From Parnassius smintheus behrii (taxonomy: Eukaryota > Arthropoda > Insecta > Lepidoptera > Papilionidae): a stretch of 64,000 nucleotides of DNA. This document shows positions 11,580 to 22,197 of this stretch, in pieces. Where the stretch lies: the NCBI GenBank assembly GCA_036936625.1, contig JAUPFT010000008.1, forward strand, positions 22,555,374 through 22,619,373, given 5' to 3'. Each line of letters opens with the position of its first letter. Position 1 is the stretch's first letter. Made by a program: the position numbers and the translations under genes. The notes beneath the pieces are model-generated. The model ran no database searches and had not been told where the DNA came from. It saw only the letters and a program-made list of their open reading frames with translations.

Positions 11580-12396
11580 TTTTTTTTTTTTTTTTTTTTT
11601 TTACATGGGGAAATGCCTACGCATACCCGCCTCGCGGGGGCAATGACGGGTTATGTCGGACTCGCACCGACTAAAACCCCATGGTGTTCCACCTTCGTCG
11701 CATATTGGCAGGGCCACGGGAACGCTTTCGCACACTTCCGCGGCCCTACCAGCGCCTGCCGCCCCATCGCAGCACCTCCTCGGGAGAGGAATATTCCTCC
11801 CCGTTCTCCATCCCAGGTAAGGCGCACCAGAACACATGGCGCGCCTTCCTACACGGCCTCCAATTAAATATGCGCATCAGACGCCCCCGCGTTCGATGCG
11901 CGAAGGCCATGGGGCCAGGAAAAACGAGCACTTAGAAGTACTAGCCTTCCCGACCCCAGCGGCGGATCTGGTCTATGGCTCCGCCGCCAACCAAGTTTCG
12001 GCTGCGGAGGATAGGGAGAGCGGCGCCTCGCAATACCGACAATCCTCTTCCCCCGCAGCCCCACCACCACCGCATCAACGGTGCGGCCCCGTTTGAGTCG
12101 CGGAGGATAGGGCGAGTGGCGCATCGCCATACCAACACGAGGAGTGTTGGTATGGCGTTGGTATTCCTCCGCGACTCCACCTCGGCTGCAGCGGTAGAGG
12201 GTGCAGACTCCCCTCTCGCTGCAGTCCACCAGCACACATCCGAAGTGGGCTTCCCAAGCCCACTCGGAGTGGCCACCTCGGGCCGACCCTTCCCCTCGGG
12301 CCAGCCAAGTGGGTTCCTCTTTGTTCACCGCGGGAGACCAAGCCACGGCTACTAAGCCCCCCCGCCACGACAAGGCGGGAACCCGTTCGGGGGGGA
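11580..12396 (-). mobile_element. GC-rich poly(A) module 6, with a fold-back insertion
   Basis: Full-length copy lengthened to ~817 bp by a 23-nt poly(A) and a local inverted duplication at 12125-12157. Otherwise it closely matches module 4. Confidence 0.75.
12125..12157. repeat. Perfect 14-bp fold-back in module 6
   Basis: Arms cgccataccaacac (12125-12138) and gtgttggtatggcg (12144-12157) flank a 5-nt loop (gagga). In all other copies the left arm is followed by tcctcttcctccgcg. The extra sequence is the reverse complement of cgccataccaacactcctc, so it is a local inverted duplication. Confidence 0.95.
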
Positions 12397-12898
12397 CCTT
12401 ACCTAGCCTAACCTAACCTAACCTAAACTATAAATTTGCTAATAACTTTCTTAAAATTGATATTTTTTGTTAAATAAAACGCACGGAATTCGAAAAAATT
12501 AAAAACCTAACCTAACCTAACCTAACTTAAACTATAAATTTGCTAATAATTTTCTTACAATTGTTATTTTTTGTTAAGTAAAACGCACGGAATTCGAAAA
12601 AATTAAAAACCAAACCTAACCTAACCCAACCTTACCTAACCTAACGTAACTTAAACTATGAATTTGCTAATAACTTTCTTAAAATTGATATTTTTTGTTA
12701 AATAAAACGCACGGAATTCGAAAAAATTTAAAACCTAACCTAACCTAACCTAACCTTACCTAACTTAACCTAACCTAAATTAAACTATAAATTTGCTAAT
12801 AACTTTCTTAAAATTGTTATTTTTTGTGAAATAAAACGCACGGAATTCGAAAAAAATAAAAACCTAACCTAACCTAACCTAACCTAACTTAAACTATA
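12397..12898. repeat. CCTAA / spacer satellite, right end of the main array
   Basis: Four spacers with CCTAA arrays. The last ends inside the spacer sequence (cttaaactataaa) and is followed abruptly by unique DNA at about 12899 (ggggacaatc). Confidence 0.92.
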
Positions 12899-13399
12899 AA
12901 GGGGACAATCATTTTTGGGCCCACTAAAAATATTAACGTCACTTAATGGTATTACATCAAAAAAAGACACCAAATTATAATAGTAAATGGCCTACAGATT
13001 TTTAGAAAATGTAAACGGAATCAAGAAATATGAAAAAAATTAGTTGTTTTAATATTCGTGTTCTGATTAGTGTAATATGGGTAGAATGCGTGTACCTAAT
13101 TAGTCATTTTGCAGTTTGTATAAAAAGAAAACTATTTTTCACAAAGCTGACTTAAAAAAGATACCACTAAGAACTTTATGTTTAATTTCTAAAAAATTTA
13201 GCTAATATCACGTTATAACATAGTTCTAAATGACTGTGAACCAAAACGTTATTTTATCATTGACTTCCGGTAATTCCCAACGGCCGGCGGACGGGTACGG
13301 CGGGGCGGGGCGGCGGGGTATTACCTACATCTTTAATCTTAACGGCATTGACGTTCGTCACGATACTGTTTTTTTATATTTATATACGATTTTAAGAAA
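12899..13399. other. AT-rich unique sequence
   Basis: AT-rich with a small GC island near 13278-13318 (cggccggcggacgggtacgg). It directly precedes the candidate pseudogene exon and could hold its former promoter, but no defined element is seen. Confidence 0.4.
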
Positions 13400-13546
13400 A
13401 TGGAATCTGCTAGATCAGCATACAATGAAAATAGAAGTGTATGTTGCAATTGTGGAGTCAGGTTTCAACGCAGTGTGCGAAGATAATTACTGGCCGAGAC
13501 AACTGCTGATGTGCGCCAACTTTTATATGTGTGGATTTCTCATCAG

Positions 13547-15057
13547 GTAGGTATAATATTATCTAATGGAAAGCTAATGACTGCACTATACAATCTATCT
13601 ACTTACATATTATCTAGATTTAAACTTTTATGAGAAATATATATTATTTTTGTTACTCTCGATTTTATTCCAACAATATTACTATACTGCGGAAACGAAA
13701 ATTACATATTTTCTTTATTAATGTATTACTTAATATTTTTATTTTTGTTGAATAATATGGGATATGGTACGATTTTTTAGAAATAATACGAAAGAAAACG
13801 ATCCACAGACTCCAGGAACACATAACGATCTATACATGATTAAGTACTTAATTATTTTAAGTTTTTAAAAGTAATAATAAATATCCAGTCATATTATTAA
13901 TAAATTCATACCTTCTATAGCTATAATTTTAATCTTTCGTTGTATTAAATTGATAAATGATATATTATATTGATTGAATTATTTTACATTTTGACACAAG
14001 ATGACACTGCATTCTTTCCTGCTATTTACCAACTTACGGGCATAGTTCTTTGCATTGACTCCATTGACTGGCATTGACTGTAAGAAAAAAGTCTGTTGTT
14101 TCAAACTATTTGGTAGAAAAAATATAATATGGTTTAAACTTGTTTGTTTAAATTAATGTAAACTGTGTTCGTGTTAAAGTAAAAGTTTAAAAATGAAAAT
14201 TCACGTAGTTTTACTGCTTACAAGTGGATTAGTATGTTAATGTCCAATTGATGCAAAAAATGTTTAACCTAAGGGTTATATCATGCACGTAAGTCAAATA
14301 TTAAATGCCTATTTCACATTTATGTATATAATTTGCCAATGACATTCGAAAATGCAAACTGACGAGTAAAAGTCCATGTGAGTAATATAAAAGTTTATTT
14401 TTCCTCCTAGAATTTTGTAAAATCTATAACTTATACTGAATTAACCTTTAACAAATGATAAACACAGGTCTTACTAATGTGTTAAATGTTAAAGTATTTA
14501 AGTTTTATGTAATTAGTGAAATCTAATTTAAATAATAGATAAAATAAAGTCACACAATATACACAAAAGAAGTTTTTGTGTCATGGTATGATGTATCACA
14601 TGTTATGTGTGTCTAATTATCTTTTGTCAGTCAATCAGAAATCAAAGTCGAAAAAGTATATATATGTGTCAATATTTATTCTAAGGATAAAATATTATGT
14701 AAATAGAAAAATAAGTTATTTTGTGCAATGAAAAATATTTCAATCCACTGTAATATTACCGTTACAGCCAATTAAACTCCGCTGCCGAACATAGGCCTCC
14801 CCCATATATTACTAATATTACACAACTCCATAATACTTTAATATTATAAAGTTTATTTATCACTATATGTTATACCTGAAATACTGTAAATATTGTAAAA
14901 TCATATATTATTTGAAATAAAATGTATTGTATTTCAAATAATATAGGGTTCCACATCAAACATTCACTTTCATGCCAACTTCGCTTCCCTCCTCAAAATG
15001 TACATTTATCTGAACTTAATACTTTACTCTTTTATTTTTAATTCCTGATTTTTTCAG
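13547..15057. other. AT-rich DNA (inferred intron)
   Basis: AT-rich with no coding segment. It contains one RTE-tail remnant at 14763-14806. It is an intron only if the two-exon model is right. Confidence 0.4.
14763..14806 (-). repeat. RTE-type LINE 3'-end remnant
   Basis: The plus strand reads ccgctgccgaacataggcc, the reverse complement of the RTE C-terminus (…V-Q-Q-W-T) that also ends the fragments at 45.8 and 59.4 kb. Only ~44 bp survive. Confidence 0.6.
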
Positions 15058-15391
15058 TTACACCCACTTGATGCAGTTTGTTGTAACAGCCTAAGAATAT
15101 TGCAAGAAAGTGTTGCATCTGCTCACTCCATTAGAAGATTTGGGTACAGGAATATTTGTATTCCATGTGGATCTTCAATTTTAAGAGCACACCGTACACG
15201 GATTGTGCCTATTAACTCTGAAGAAAGAGATATTATTTTGCAGTGGATACCATCACACTAGGTACTTACTTTATTTTAAAAGGCTGTACACAGATTGATG
15301 TTTGTAAAATCAGACACCTTGCATACAATTTGGCCTGATATTTATGCTCATTCAACATGGCAGTTCACTAACAGGTTATCTTTAAGTTTGC

Positions 15392-15440
15392 AGTCTACCA
15401 AAAGTCTACTGCTGAACATAGAACTCCCCATAGATTGTCT
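15392..15440 (-). repeat. RTE-type LINE 3'-end remnant
   Basis: Second short copy of the same tail (tctactgctgaacatagaac), about 600 bp from the first and in the same orientation. Confidence 0.6.
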
Positions 15441-15710
15441 TATGGGGGGATATTTGCCATTAATAACCACTTTTTTATTTTTAGTTATTAGATGAACGAT
15501 ACTTCTTCCTTATCTTACACCCATATTTGTGTGCTTTTGTACTTATTATACAAGTAATATTTTTTACCTTAAAAGACATTAGTATAAATAAAACGGGTTG
15601 GGTTTAAAATTCGGTCGCCTCAATTTGAAGATTCTGTTACTGTGGGCGGCGTCAAGGGAGTTTATCTGAAGCACCTACACGCGAGTTTTGCTACCGGAGC
15701 AGCATCGAAG

Positions 15711-16052
15711 CGACAATCCTTTCCCCCCGCAGCCCCACCACCACCGCATCAACGGTACGGCCCCGTTTGAGTCGCGGAGGATAGGGCGAGTGGCGCATCG
15801 CCATACCAACACTCCTCTTCCTCCGCGACTCCACCTCGGCTGCAGCGGTAGGTGGTGACAACACCCTTCTCGCCGCGGTCCACCAACACACATCCGAAGT
15901 GGGCTCCCAAAGCCCACACGGAGTGGCCACCTCGGGCCGGCCCTTCACCTCGGACCAGCCTCGTGGGTTCCTCTTTGTTCACCGCGGGCGACCAAGCCAC
16001 GGCTACTAAGCCCCCCCGCCACGACAAGGCGGGAACCCGTTCGGGGGGGGGG
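15711..16052 (-). mobile_element. Truncated GC-rich module 7
   Basis: The spacer-proximal ~340 bp of the GC-rich module, from cgacaatcct to the G-run, followed by CCTAA. The poly(A)-side half is missing; the adjoining DNA (15600-15710) is unrelated. It lies 3.3 kb beyond the main array, so unique DNA separates it or was inserted. Its ggtaggtggtgac box makes it closest to the module 0/1 variant. Confidence 0.8.
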
Positions 16053-16262
16053 AACCTTACCTAACCTAACCTAACCTAACCTAACTTAAATAAATCGCAC
16101 GGAATTCGAAAAAATTAAAAACCTAACCTTACCTAACCTTACCTTACCTAACCTAACCTAACCTATAAATATGCTAATAACTTTCCTAAAATTGGTATTT
16201 TTCGTTAAATAAAACACACTCTTCAAAATTTGAAAAAAATCGAAAAAATTAAAAACCTAGCC
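16053..16262. repeat. CCTAA / spacer satellite, outlying block
   Basis: CCTAA arrays with a shortened spacer and one cactctt-subtype spacer, joined to truncated module 7. It ends near 16260 in unique AT-rich DNA. Confidence 0.88.
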
Positions 16263-16921
16263 CATAAGACATAAGACATTATTTTTGGTTATACCTATAA
16301 CTTTTTTGAAGGTCTTAATTTTTATTACAATCCTGTTGATTAGTGCGATAAATAAGTTTATGAGACAAGATATTTTATTTGTAAATTCAGCCATTATAAT
16401 AATATGTGATTCTAATACCTTTGAATTCTTAAATGTTTACTTTAGTGTTAGAGTTTTTTAATTTCCCTATCACTTATATTTTATAATGCAAAATTTTAAA
16501 TTTTTATTTCCTCTATAATTACTTGTTTCCCTGTTTTGATAAAACGTTTTATAATTATTTGTGGTTTATCAAGAACAAAATATACTGACTGGGGTCCAAA
16601 CTGCAGCGATTGAATAATACCGAGTGCCACAGCTACACCACTGAAAGGTAACGGCTTGATTTCACGCATAAAGCGGTGATAATTATGCGACCTCTATCAA
16701 ATGTGTGCCGAGTTTCCTGTAATGCCCAAAAAAGTAGTAGATTTAAAAAAAATACGTTCTAAAATGGTACAGGTCCATGTTCAGAAGTGGACTTACACGG
16801 GCTTATGAGAAGACCTAAGAACCCGTAAAATATTCTATTATTTTTATAAATATTTAACCCAATTTTAATTGTAAATTTAATCATTTATAAATACGTATAA
16901 TTCTTTAAAATCTGATTAATA
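16263..16921. other. AT-rich sequence, no gene seen
   Basis: No coding frame or repeat that I recognise between the outlying satellite block and the 3' end of the minus-strand LINE. Confidence 0.4.
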
Positions 16922-19900
16922 TTTTTTTTTATAGAAGAGGGGGCAAACGAGCATGCGGCTCACCTGATGTTAAGTGACTACCGCCGCCCATGATCAACCG
17001 CAACACCAGGAGAATTGCGGGTGCGTTGCCGGCCCTTTAGAAAGGAGTAAGCTCTTTTCTTGAAGGTCCCCAGGTCGTATCGGTCCGGAAAAATCGCCGG
17101 TGGTAAACTATTCCACAGAGAGGTTGTACTTGGAAGAAAACTCCTTGTGAAACGTACAGTGGTGGACCGCCAAGCATCCAGATGGTGTGGATGGTATCGG
17201 GTCGTTTGCCGTGTAGTGCGTTCACGAAATTTGGCGGCTGGGATTAATCCGAACAATTCCTCAGAGCACTCCCCGTGATAGATGCGATAAAATACGCAAA
17301 GAGATGCAACACCTCTTCGCAGCGCCAGTGAATCGAGCCGATCGGAAAGCACTCGGTCGTCGACGATTCGAGCCGCTCTGCGCTGGATGCGGTCAAGTGG
17401 AAGGAGCTGGTACTGGGGAGCCCCAGCCCAGAGATGGGAACAGTATTCCATGTGCGGCCGAACCTGCGCCTTGTAAAGTTGCAGGCGGTGTGCCGGCATG
17501 AAATACTGTCCCGCTCTGCTGAGCACGCCAAGCTTTTTAGAGGCCAATTTGGCCTTCCCTTCCAAGTGACCACGAAACTGCACGTCACTCGATATGTCGA
17601 CGCCGAGGATTCCGATACTGGCTGAGGCAACAAGGGGAGTGCCTTGAAACTGAGGGGATACGACAAAGGGGTTCTTTTTAGCGGTTAACGCGCAAACTTG
17701 TGTCTTCTGGGGGTTAAACTGGACTAGATTTAGTCGTCCCCAATCTGAGACTCTGTTCAGCAAAGACTCGACTTCAGACACAAGTTTGTCCCGGCACTCG
17801 GAGACGTTTTCCCGAGAAATATTGGCTCGGCCGGTGTAAAGAGCATCACCAGTGCCGTCATCTGCATAGCAATGAATGTTACGGGTATAAAACATATCAT
17901 TGATATGCAGAAGAAACAGCGTTGGCGATAGCACGCAGCCCTGTGGAACACCAGCATTAATAGGCTTGCAATCGGAGCTTGCACCGTCTACAACGACCTT
18001 GATGCTCCGATCTGCAAGAAAGCTGGTGATCCAATCGCACAGTTTCTCGGGAAGCCCATAGGAAGGGAGCTTCGAAAGAAGCGCTTTGTGCCAAACCCGA
18101 TCGAAGGCCTTCGCAATGTCCAAACTAAAGGCCAATGCCTCCCCCTTGAACTCTACTGCCTCCGCCCATCTGTGAGTGAGGTAGACCAGAAGATCACCAG
18201 CTGAACGACCACGGCGAAAACCGTATTGGCGGTCACTAATCAGCTCGTGATCCTCAAGGTACCTCATGAGCTGGCAGTTTACAATGGACTCCATTGTTTT
18301 GGAGAACAAGGAGGTGATGGCGATTGGCCGGTAGTTGGACGGGTCTGAGCGGTCGCCTTTTTTAGGGATCGGGTGGACGAAAGCCGTCTTCCATGATTTT
18401 GGGACTACGCCTAGGGAGTAGGAGTACCGGAAAAGACGCGTTAAAACCGGTGCCAACTCTGGAGCACACGTCCTCAGCACAATTGGGGGGATTCCGTCAG
18501 GCCCACTCGACTTGTGGATGTCCAGGGAGAGGAGTGCTTTGCGAACCGAGCGCTGTGTGAACTGCACTTCCGGCATGGAGCACTCACACCGCGGGATGGT
18601 CGGCGGCGTACTCCCCCCTTCATCGAGAGTCGAGTTAGACGCAAAGAAAGAGCCTAGAAGATCGGCTTTCTCCTTTGCAGTATGGGCCAGTGAGTCGTCC
18701 TCCCTGTGCAGAGATGGAAGAGATGGCTGACAGAAATTCCCCTGGACAGCCTTGGCGAGAGACCAGAATGCACGGGTTCCAGAAGGAAGGCGAACTAGTT
18801 TCTCGCCAATTCTGCCTATGTGCTCTGACTTTGCCCTGGCAATGACTCTTTTGAAGGACCTAAAGGCGGAATTATACTTCTTTTTTAGAGCGCTGGTGTT
18901 TACATCCCGGGACGCTGATGCATCAACCCAGGCTTGGTAGCACTCCTGCTTATAGCATGATGCTATTTTACAGGAGCGACCAAACCATGGCTGAGATTTG
19001 CCTCCAATGGGCACCACAAAGGAAGGAATAAAAAGTTCCATACTCTGAAGTACCGCATCAGTAACAGAATCCGCAACAACGTTGGGATCATCCGGCGAGA
19101 AGCAAACCCGCCCCCAAGGGTAGGATGCAAAGAAAGACCGCATCCCATCCCAATCGGCTGACCTATAGTGCCAAACACGGCGGCAGCCTGCAGAATGCAA
19201 CTGCGATTTCAGCGTGAGTGGCACAACACTCCGGACCAGACAATAGTCCGAGGAGCCTAAAGGGGCGTCGACGGAAATCTGATATCCGTCCGGGTGAGAG
19301 GTCAGCAGAAGGTCCAACAGGGAAGGTGCATGATCCTCCACATCCGGAATCCGCGTAGGCGAAGTAACCAGTTGTGTCAGACCATATGCCAAGGCAAAAT
19401 CATGAACAGATCTCCCCGCATGATCGGTTAAACGTGAACCAAGCCATTCGGCGTGATGGGCGTTAAAGTCGCCGAGGATCACGATCTCTGCGGAGGGGAT
19501 TTGCTGTAGCAACGTATCTGCAGCCATTTGGACGTGGTCGAAGAGTCGGTCTATTTCGGCATTACCGCTATGGGACCTATAGAGGCACCCGTAGACGCGC
19601 GGATGGTCGTCGCTGTCTGCGCGTAGTCAAAGGATGGACAGGTCCGAACCTTCAAGTCTGCCGAGGCGTCGAGAACAGATGTTCTCTCTGACGTAAACGC
19701 AAACTCCAGCCCGAGGCACAAAGGAGTGTTCCAGTTTGTACCCCGGGTAGGAGAGATACGAGACATCAGCCGGAGAGGACACCTGCGTCTCGGTCAGAAA
19801 GAGCAGAGCCGGCCTCGCCGTCTCGAGATGGTAGTGGACGGCGTTTAGGTTAGAGTGAAGTCCCCTGATATTGCAGAAATTCACGGACAGCGTGGCAGGG

Positions 19901-20277
19901 GTCGCCTTGGTCTTGTTGCTCCGTTTGCCCCGAGCAGTTGTAGTCTTGAGCGGAATTTTGCCCGCCCCCCCCCCCCAAAATTCGCGGGGCAGCCTGAGCA
20001 CCCACGCTCAGAAGTGGAGAAACATGGTCGTGGATGCTCAGCGAGGGATTCTCCAGGGGTGCTGGTATCCTCCTGGGGTAGTCTATCATTATTTAATTCC
20101 GCTACCATGTTGATGGGGGGGGGGGGGATTTGGGCCTCCGGCCACCTGCACTCACCAGACGAAACGCGGAAGCAGAGCTTCCACTTCACGCCGGTATTCT
20201 GTGAGTTCGTGGTACCACCCCGGTTTGAGCCGGCCCATACGTGCAACAGCAAAGCTGCCGCGTGGCTCTACCACTGT
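16922..20277 (-). mobile_element. Near-full-length non-LTR retrotransposon (CR1/Jockey group), 3.36 kb
   Basis: On the minus strand the element begins at ~20277 with gtggtagagccacgcggcag and ends in a short poly(A) at 16922-16930 after ctcgtttgccccctcttct. One long ORF (endonuclease plus RT) fills most of it. No separate ORF1 is seen. The first ~130 bp and last ~60 bp are shared with the short repeat family found eight times between 37 and 59 kb, which supports these as natural element ends. Confidence 0.88.
16978..20108 (-). pseudogene. LINE ORF2: APE-type endonuclease and reverse transcriptase, nearly intact
   Basis: Encodes the enzyme that would nick target DNA and reverse-transcribe the element. 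The last 849 codons (19527 down) are open. An upstream segment (20001-19630) in the same frame supplies the endonuclease N-terminus (VNFCNIRGLHSN, FLTETQ) and is split off by one TGA at 19627-19629. Motifs: GDFNAH near residue 19 of the long frame, SDYC near 93, YRPIAITS in RT, motif A SLDIAKAFD near 465, motif B GVPQGCVLSP near 525, catalytic YADD at 553-556. The probable start is ATG at 20108, but its frame joins the rest only across a G-run (19965-19976), so one homopolymer change is also needed. Two small lesions in ~1040 codons imply recent activity. The CR1/Jockey-group assignment is from motif style. Confidence 0.9.
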
Positions 20278-20595
20278 TAAAATATAATATATTAGAATTA
20301 CAAAATTTAACTAAAATTTTGTAATCAATTGAATCTTTATGGGAAGCCATTAATTAAGCACGCAACAAATAATTTTTAAAACGCAAATTGGTTTCATTGT
20401 AACTGGTGTAATCGAGGATTTTAAATTTTAATTCTGTTTATCGGATATGTTATCATAAAAAGGATCTCAATGAAACGCGCAAAAGTGCACATTATATATG
20501 GGGTTAAAATTAAATAAATCATGTAAAAATAATATAAACTATACAAATAAACGAAATCAGTATACTTACACATTAAAGTTTGGGACATTAGATAA
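20278..20595. other. AT-rich sequence, no gene seen
   Basis: AT-rich DNA immediately upstream of the LINE's 5' end. Nothing recognisable. Confidence 0.4.
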
Positions 20596-20690
20596 ATAGG
20601 TGTCTCGGTAGCTCAGTGTCCATCCAAAATGCTGCGGCACTAAGGGGCAAGAAATTTGAATCCCGCACGTTTTGTAGGCCAACGAACATA
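20596..20690 (+). repeat. tRNA-related SINE head, decayed
   Basis: Contains a box-A-like ggtagctcagtg and a box-B-like tttgaatcccgc ~45 nt later, the layout of a tRNA-derived RNA polymerase III promoter. It does not fold into a canonical tRNA with matched acceptor arms, so I call it SINE debris rather than a tRNA gene. Confidence 0.5.
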
Positions 20691-20834
20691 TGTTATGGGT
20701 CAAGTTAGTTATGTGACATTTATTTGTGCAAAATGATTTCACGAAATAGGAGAATTTCATGGAGCTCTATTTTTCTAAGAAAATTTATTTTATCTCGGTT
20801 AATAAAATAGTTTTGGTAATTTTATTCTATAAAA

Positions 20835-22197
20835 ATCTTACAATTCTCTCAACATATCTCCAACTGTAGTTGACTGGTTTCGAAGTTACTTGTTTGGTCG
20901 CCGACAGCGAATTCAGGTGCAAGAGGTTTTCTCCACCTGGATTACTACAGCTGCTGGTGTTCCACAAGGTGGCGTGTTGTCTCCTCTCCTTTTTATAATT
21001 TTCATTAACTCTATAAGTCATAATTTGTCCTCTTCCTACTGCTGATGATGCTGATGATCTCCAAATCTATACTCAGTCCTCTCTTGAAGATCTATCTAAA
21101 GCAGTTGACACTATTAACGCTGATCTGACTTGTATTTCGAATTGGAGTAAATGTTATGGTTTAACGATTAATCCTAAGAAAACTCAGGTCATTGTCATCG
21201 GTAGTTCTAGATTAATTGGTAAAATTGACTGGTCTTCCCTACCCCCTATTATACTAGACTGCACTCTAATCCCTTACAGTAACAAGGTTAAAAACCTGGG
21301 GTTGTATCTTGACTCCTGTATGTCTTGGACCTCACAGGTTAATGAGGTCAGTAGAAAAATGTTTGCTGCATTAAGCTCTTTACGTAGATGACGTAATTTC
21401 CTTCCCACAGCAACTAAAGTTACGCTCGCCCAGTCTCTTCTTCTGCCTATCCTTGACTATGCTGATATTTGCTATCTTGACATTACCGAGGAGCAGCTTA
21501 ATAAGCTTGAGCGCATTCAAAATTTATGCATTAGATTTATATTTGGGCTTCGCAAATATGATCATATCTCCGAATTTCGCAAACAGCTCAAATGGCTCCC
21601 GATCCGCCTTCGCAGGAATACTCACATTCTCTCCGTGTTGTATAGTGTGCTGTTTAATCCTTCTACTCCTCTTTATTTAAAAAACCGTTTCCAGTATCTT
21701 TCTCTTACCCATAATCGGCTCCTTCGATCCTCCATCAATCTTTCTCTCTCTACACCTTTGCACTCTTCTTCCTTTTTCAAGAAATCCTTCACCGTAACCG
21801 CTGTGCGATTGTGGAACTCCTTACATCTCCATATTCGTCGTGCTAAATCTCTTCACTCTTTCAAAATTCTTGTTAAATCATATTATTTAGAACGCTATTA
21901 GATAAATTACTTTACCTTTCTCGTACTCTATTTATTTAATCTATTATATGATATTTTATACATAACTTTCACTTATTTTTATTTGTATGTATTTTATTAT
22001 TATTATTATTATTTTGTATGCCCCCCTCTATTTTAACATTTGTTTGCATCACTCCTCTACGCAAAGGTTGTCTGGAAGAAATCACTTTCAGTGATAAGAC
22101 CGCCTATTGTACATACTTTAATTAGTTTTAACTATATTGATGTTTCTGTATTGTGGTGTACAAAGAAAGAATAAATAAATAAAATAAATAAAAATAA
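20835..22197 (+). pseudogene. 5'-truncated CR1-type LINE copy (RT C-terminal half)
   Basis: A decayed copy of the family represented by the element at 28.3-31.2 kb. It starts inside RT just before motif B (GVPQGGVLSPLLF near 20958) and covers the YADD region, which is scrambled by a small gatgatgctgatgat duplication near 21045. It continues to the conserved C-terminus (IRFIFGLRKYDHISEF near 21530, VTAVRLWNSL near 21800). Stops occur near 21040 and 21390. After the stop at ~21900 the 3' UTR holds a small hairpin at 22081-22095, and the copy ends in (aaat)n-type sequence. Truncation at 20835 and the simple tail fit target-primed reverse transcription. Confidence 0.9.

Larger units (their letters stand above)
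13400..15261 (+). pseudogene. Candidate spliced pseudogene of a Cys-rich repeat protein (two exons)
   Basis: Exon 1 (13400-13546) starts with ATG and encodes a CCNCG motif near residue 15, has a TAA at 13484-13486, then continues to WISHQ and a gt donor. Exon 2 (15058-15261) follows a pyrimidine-rich ttttttcag acceptor in the same phase. It encodes LHPLDAVCC, then a second module with CIPCG, and ends in WIPSH, a TAG, and gt again. Both modules thus read C-x2-C-G … R … W-I-x-x-x followed by an exon end at the equivalent place. The two stops sit where CAA and CAG would be one C-to-T change away, and the second Cys of the VCC pair looks lost. The motif arrangement suggests a zinc-binding repeat protein, but I cannot name the family. 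The ~1.5-kb intron is inferred. Confidence 0.4.

Noticed and set aside
6536..12416. Dozens of 60-190-codon open frames on both strands of the GC-rich modules
   Set aside because: They overlap in several frames on both strands, stay open because stops are rare in GC-rich DNA, and show no domain motif; the modules are better read as non-coding retroelements.
1532..12898. The array as a true chromosome end
   Set aside because: The CCTAA runs are short, degenerate and interrupted by spacers, and unique DNA lies on both sides; it is subtelomeric or interstitial, not a terminal cap.
13230..13550. 106-codon frame starting MTVNQN
   Set aside because: Overlaps the better-supported exon in another frame and resembles no family.
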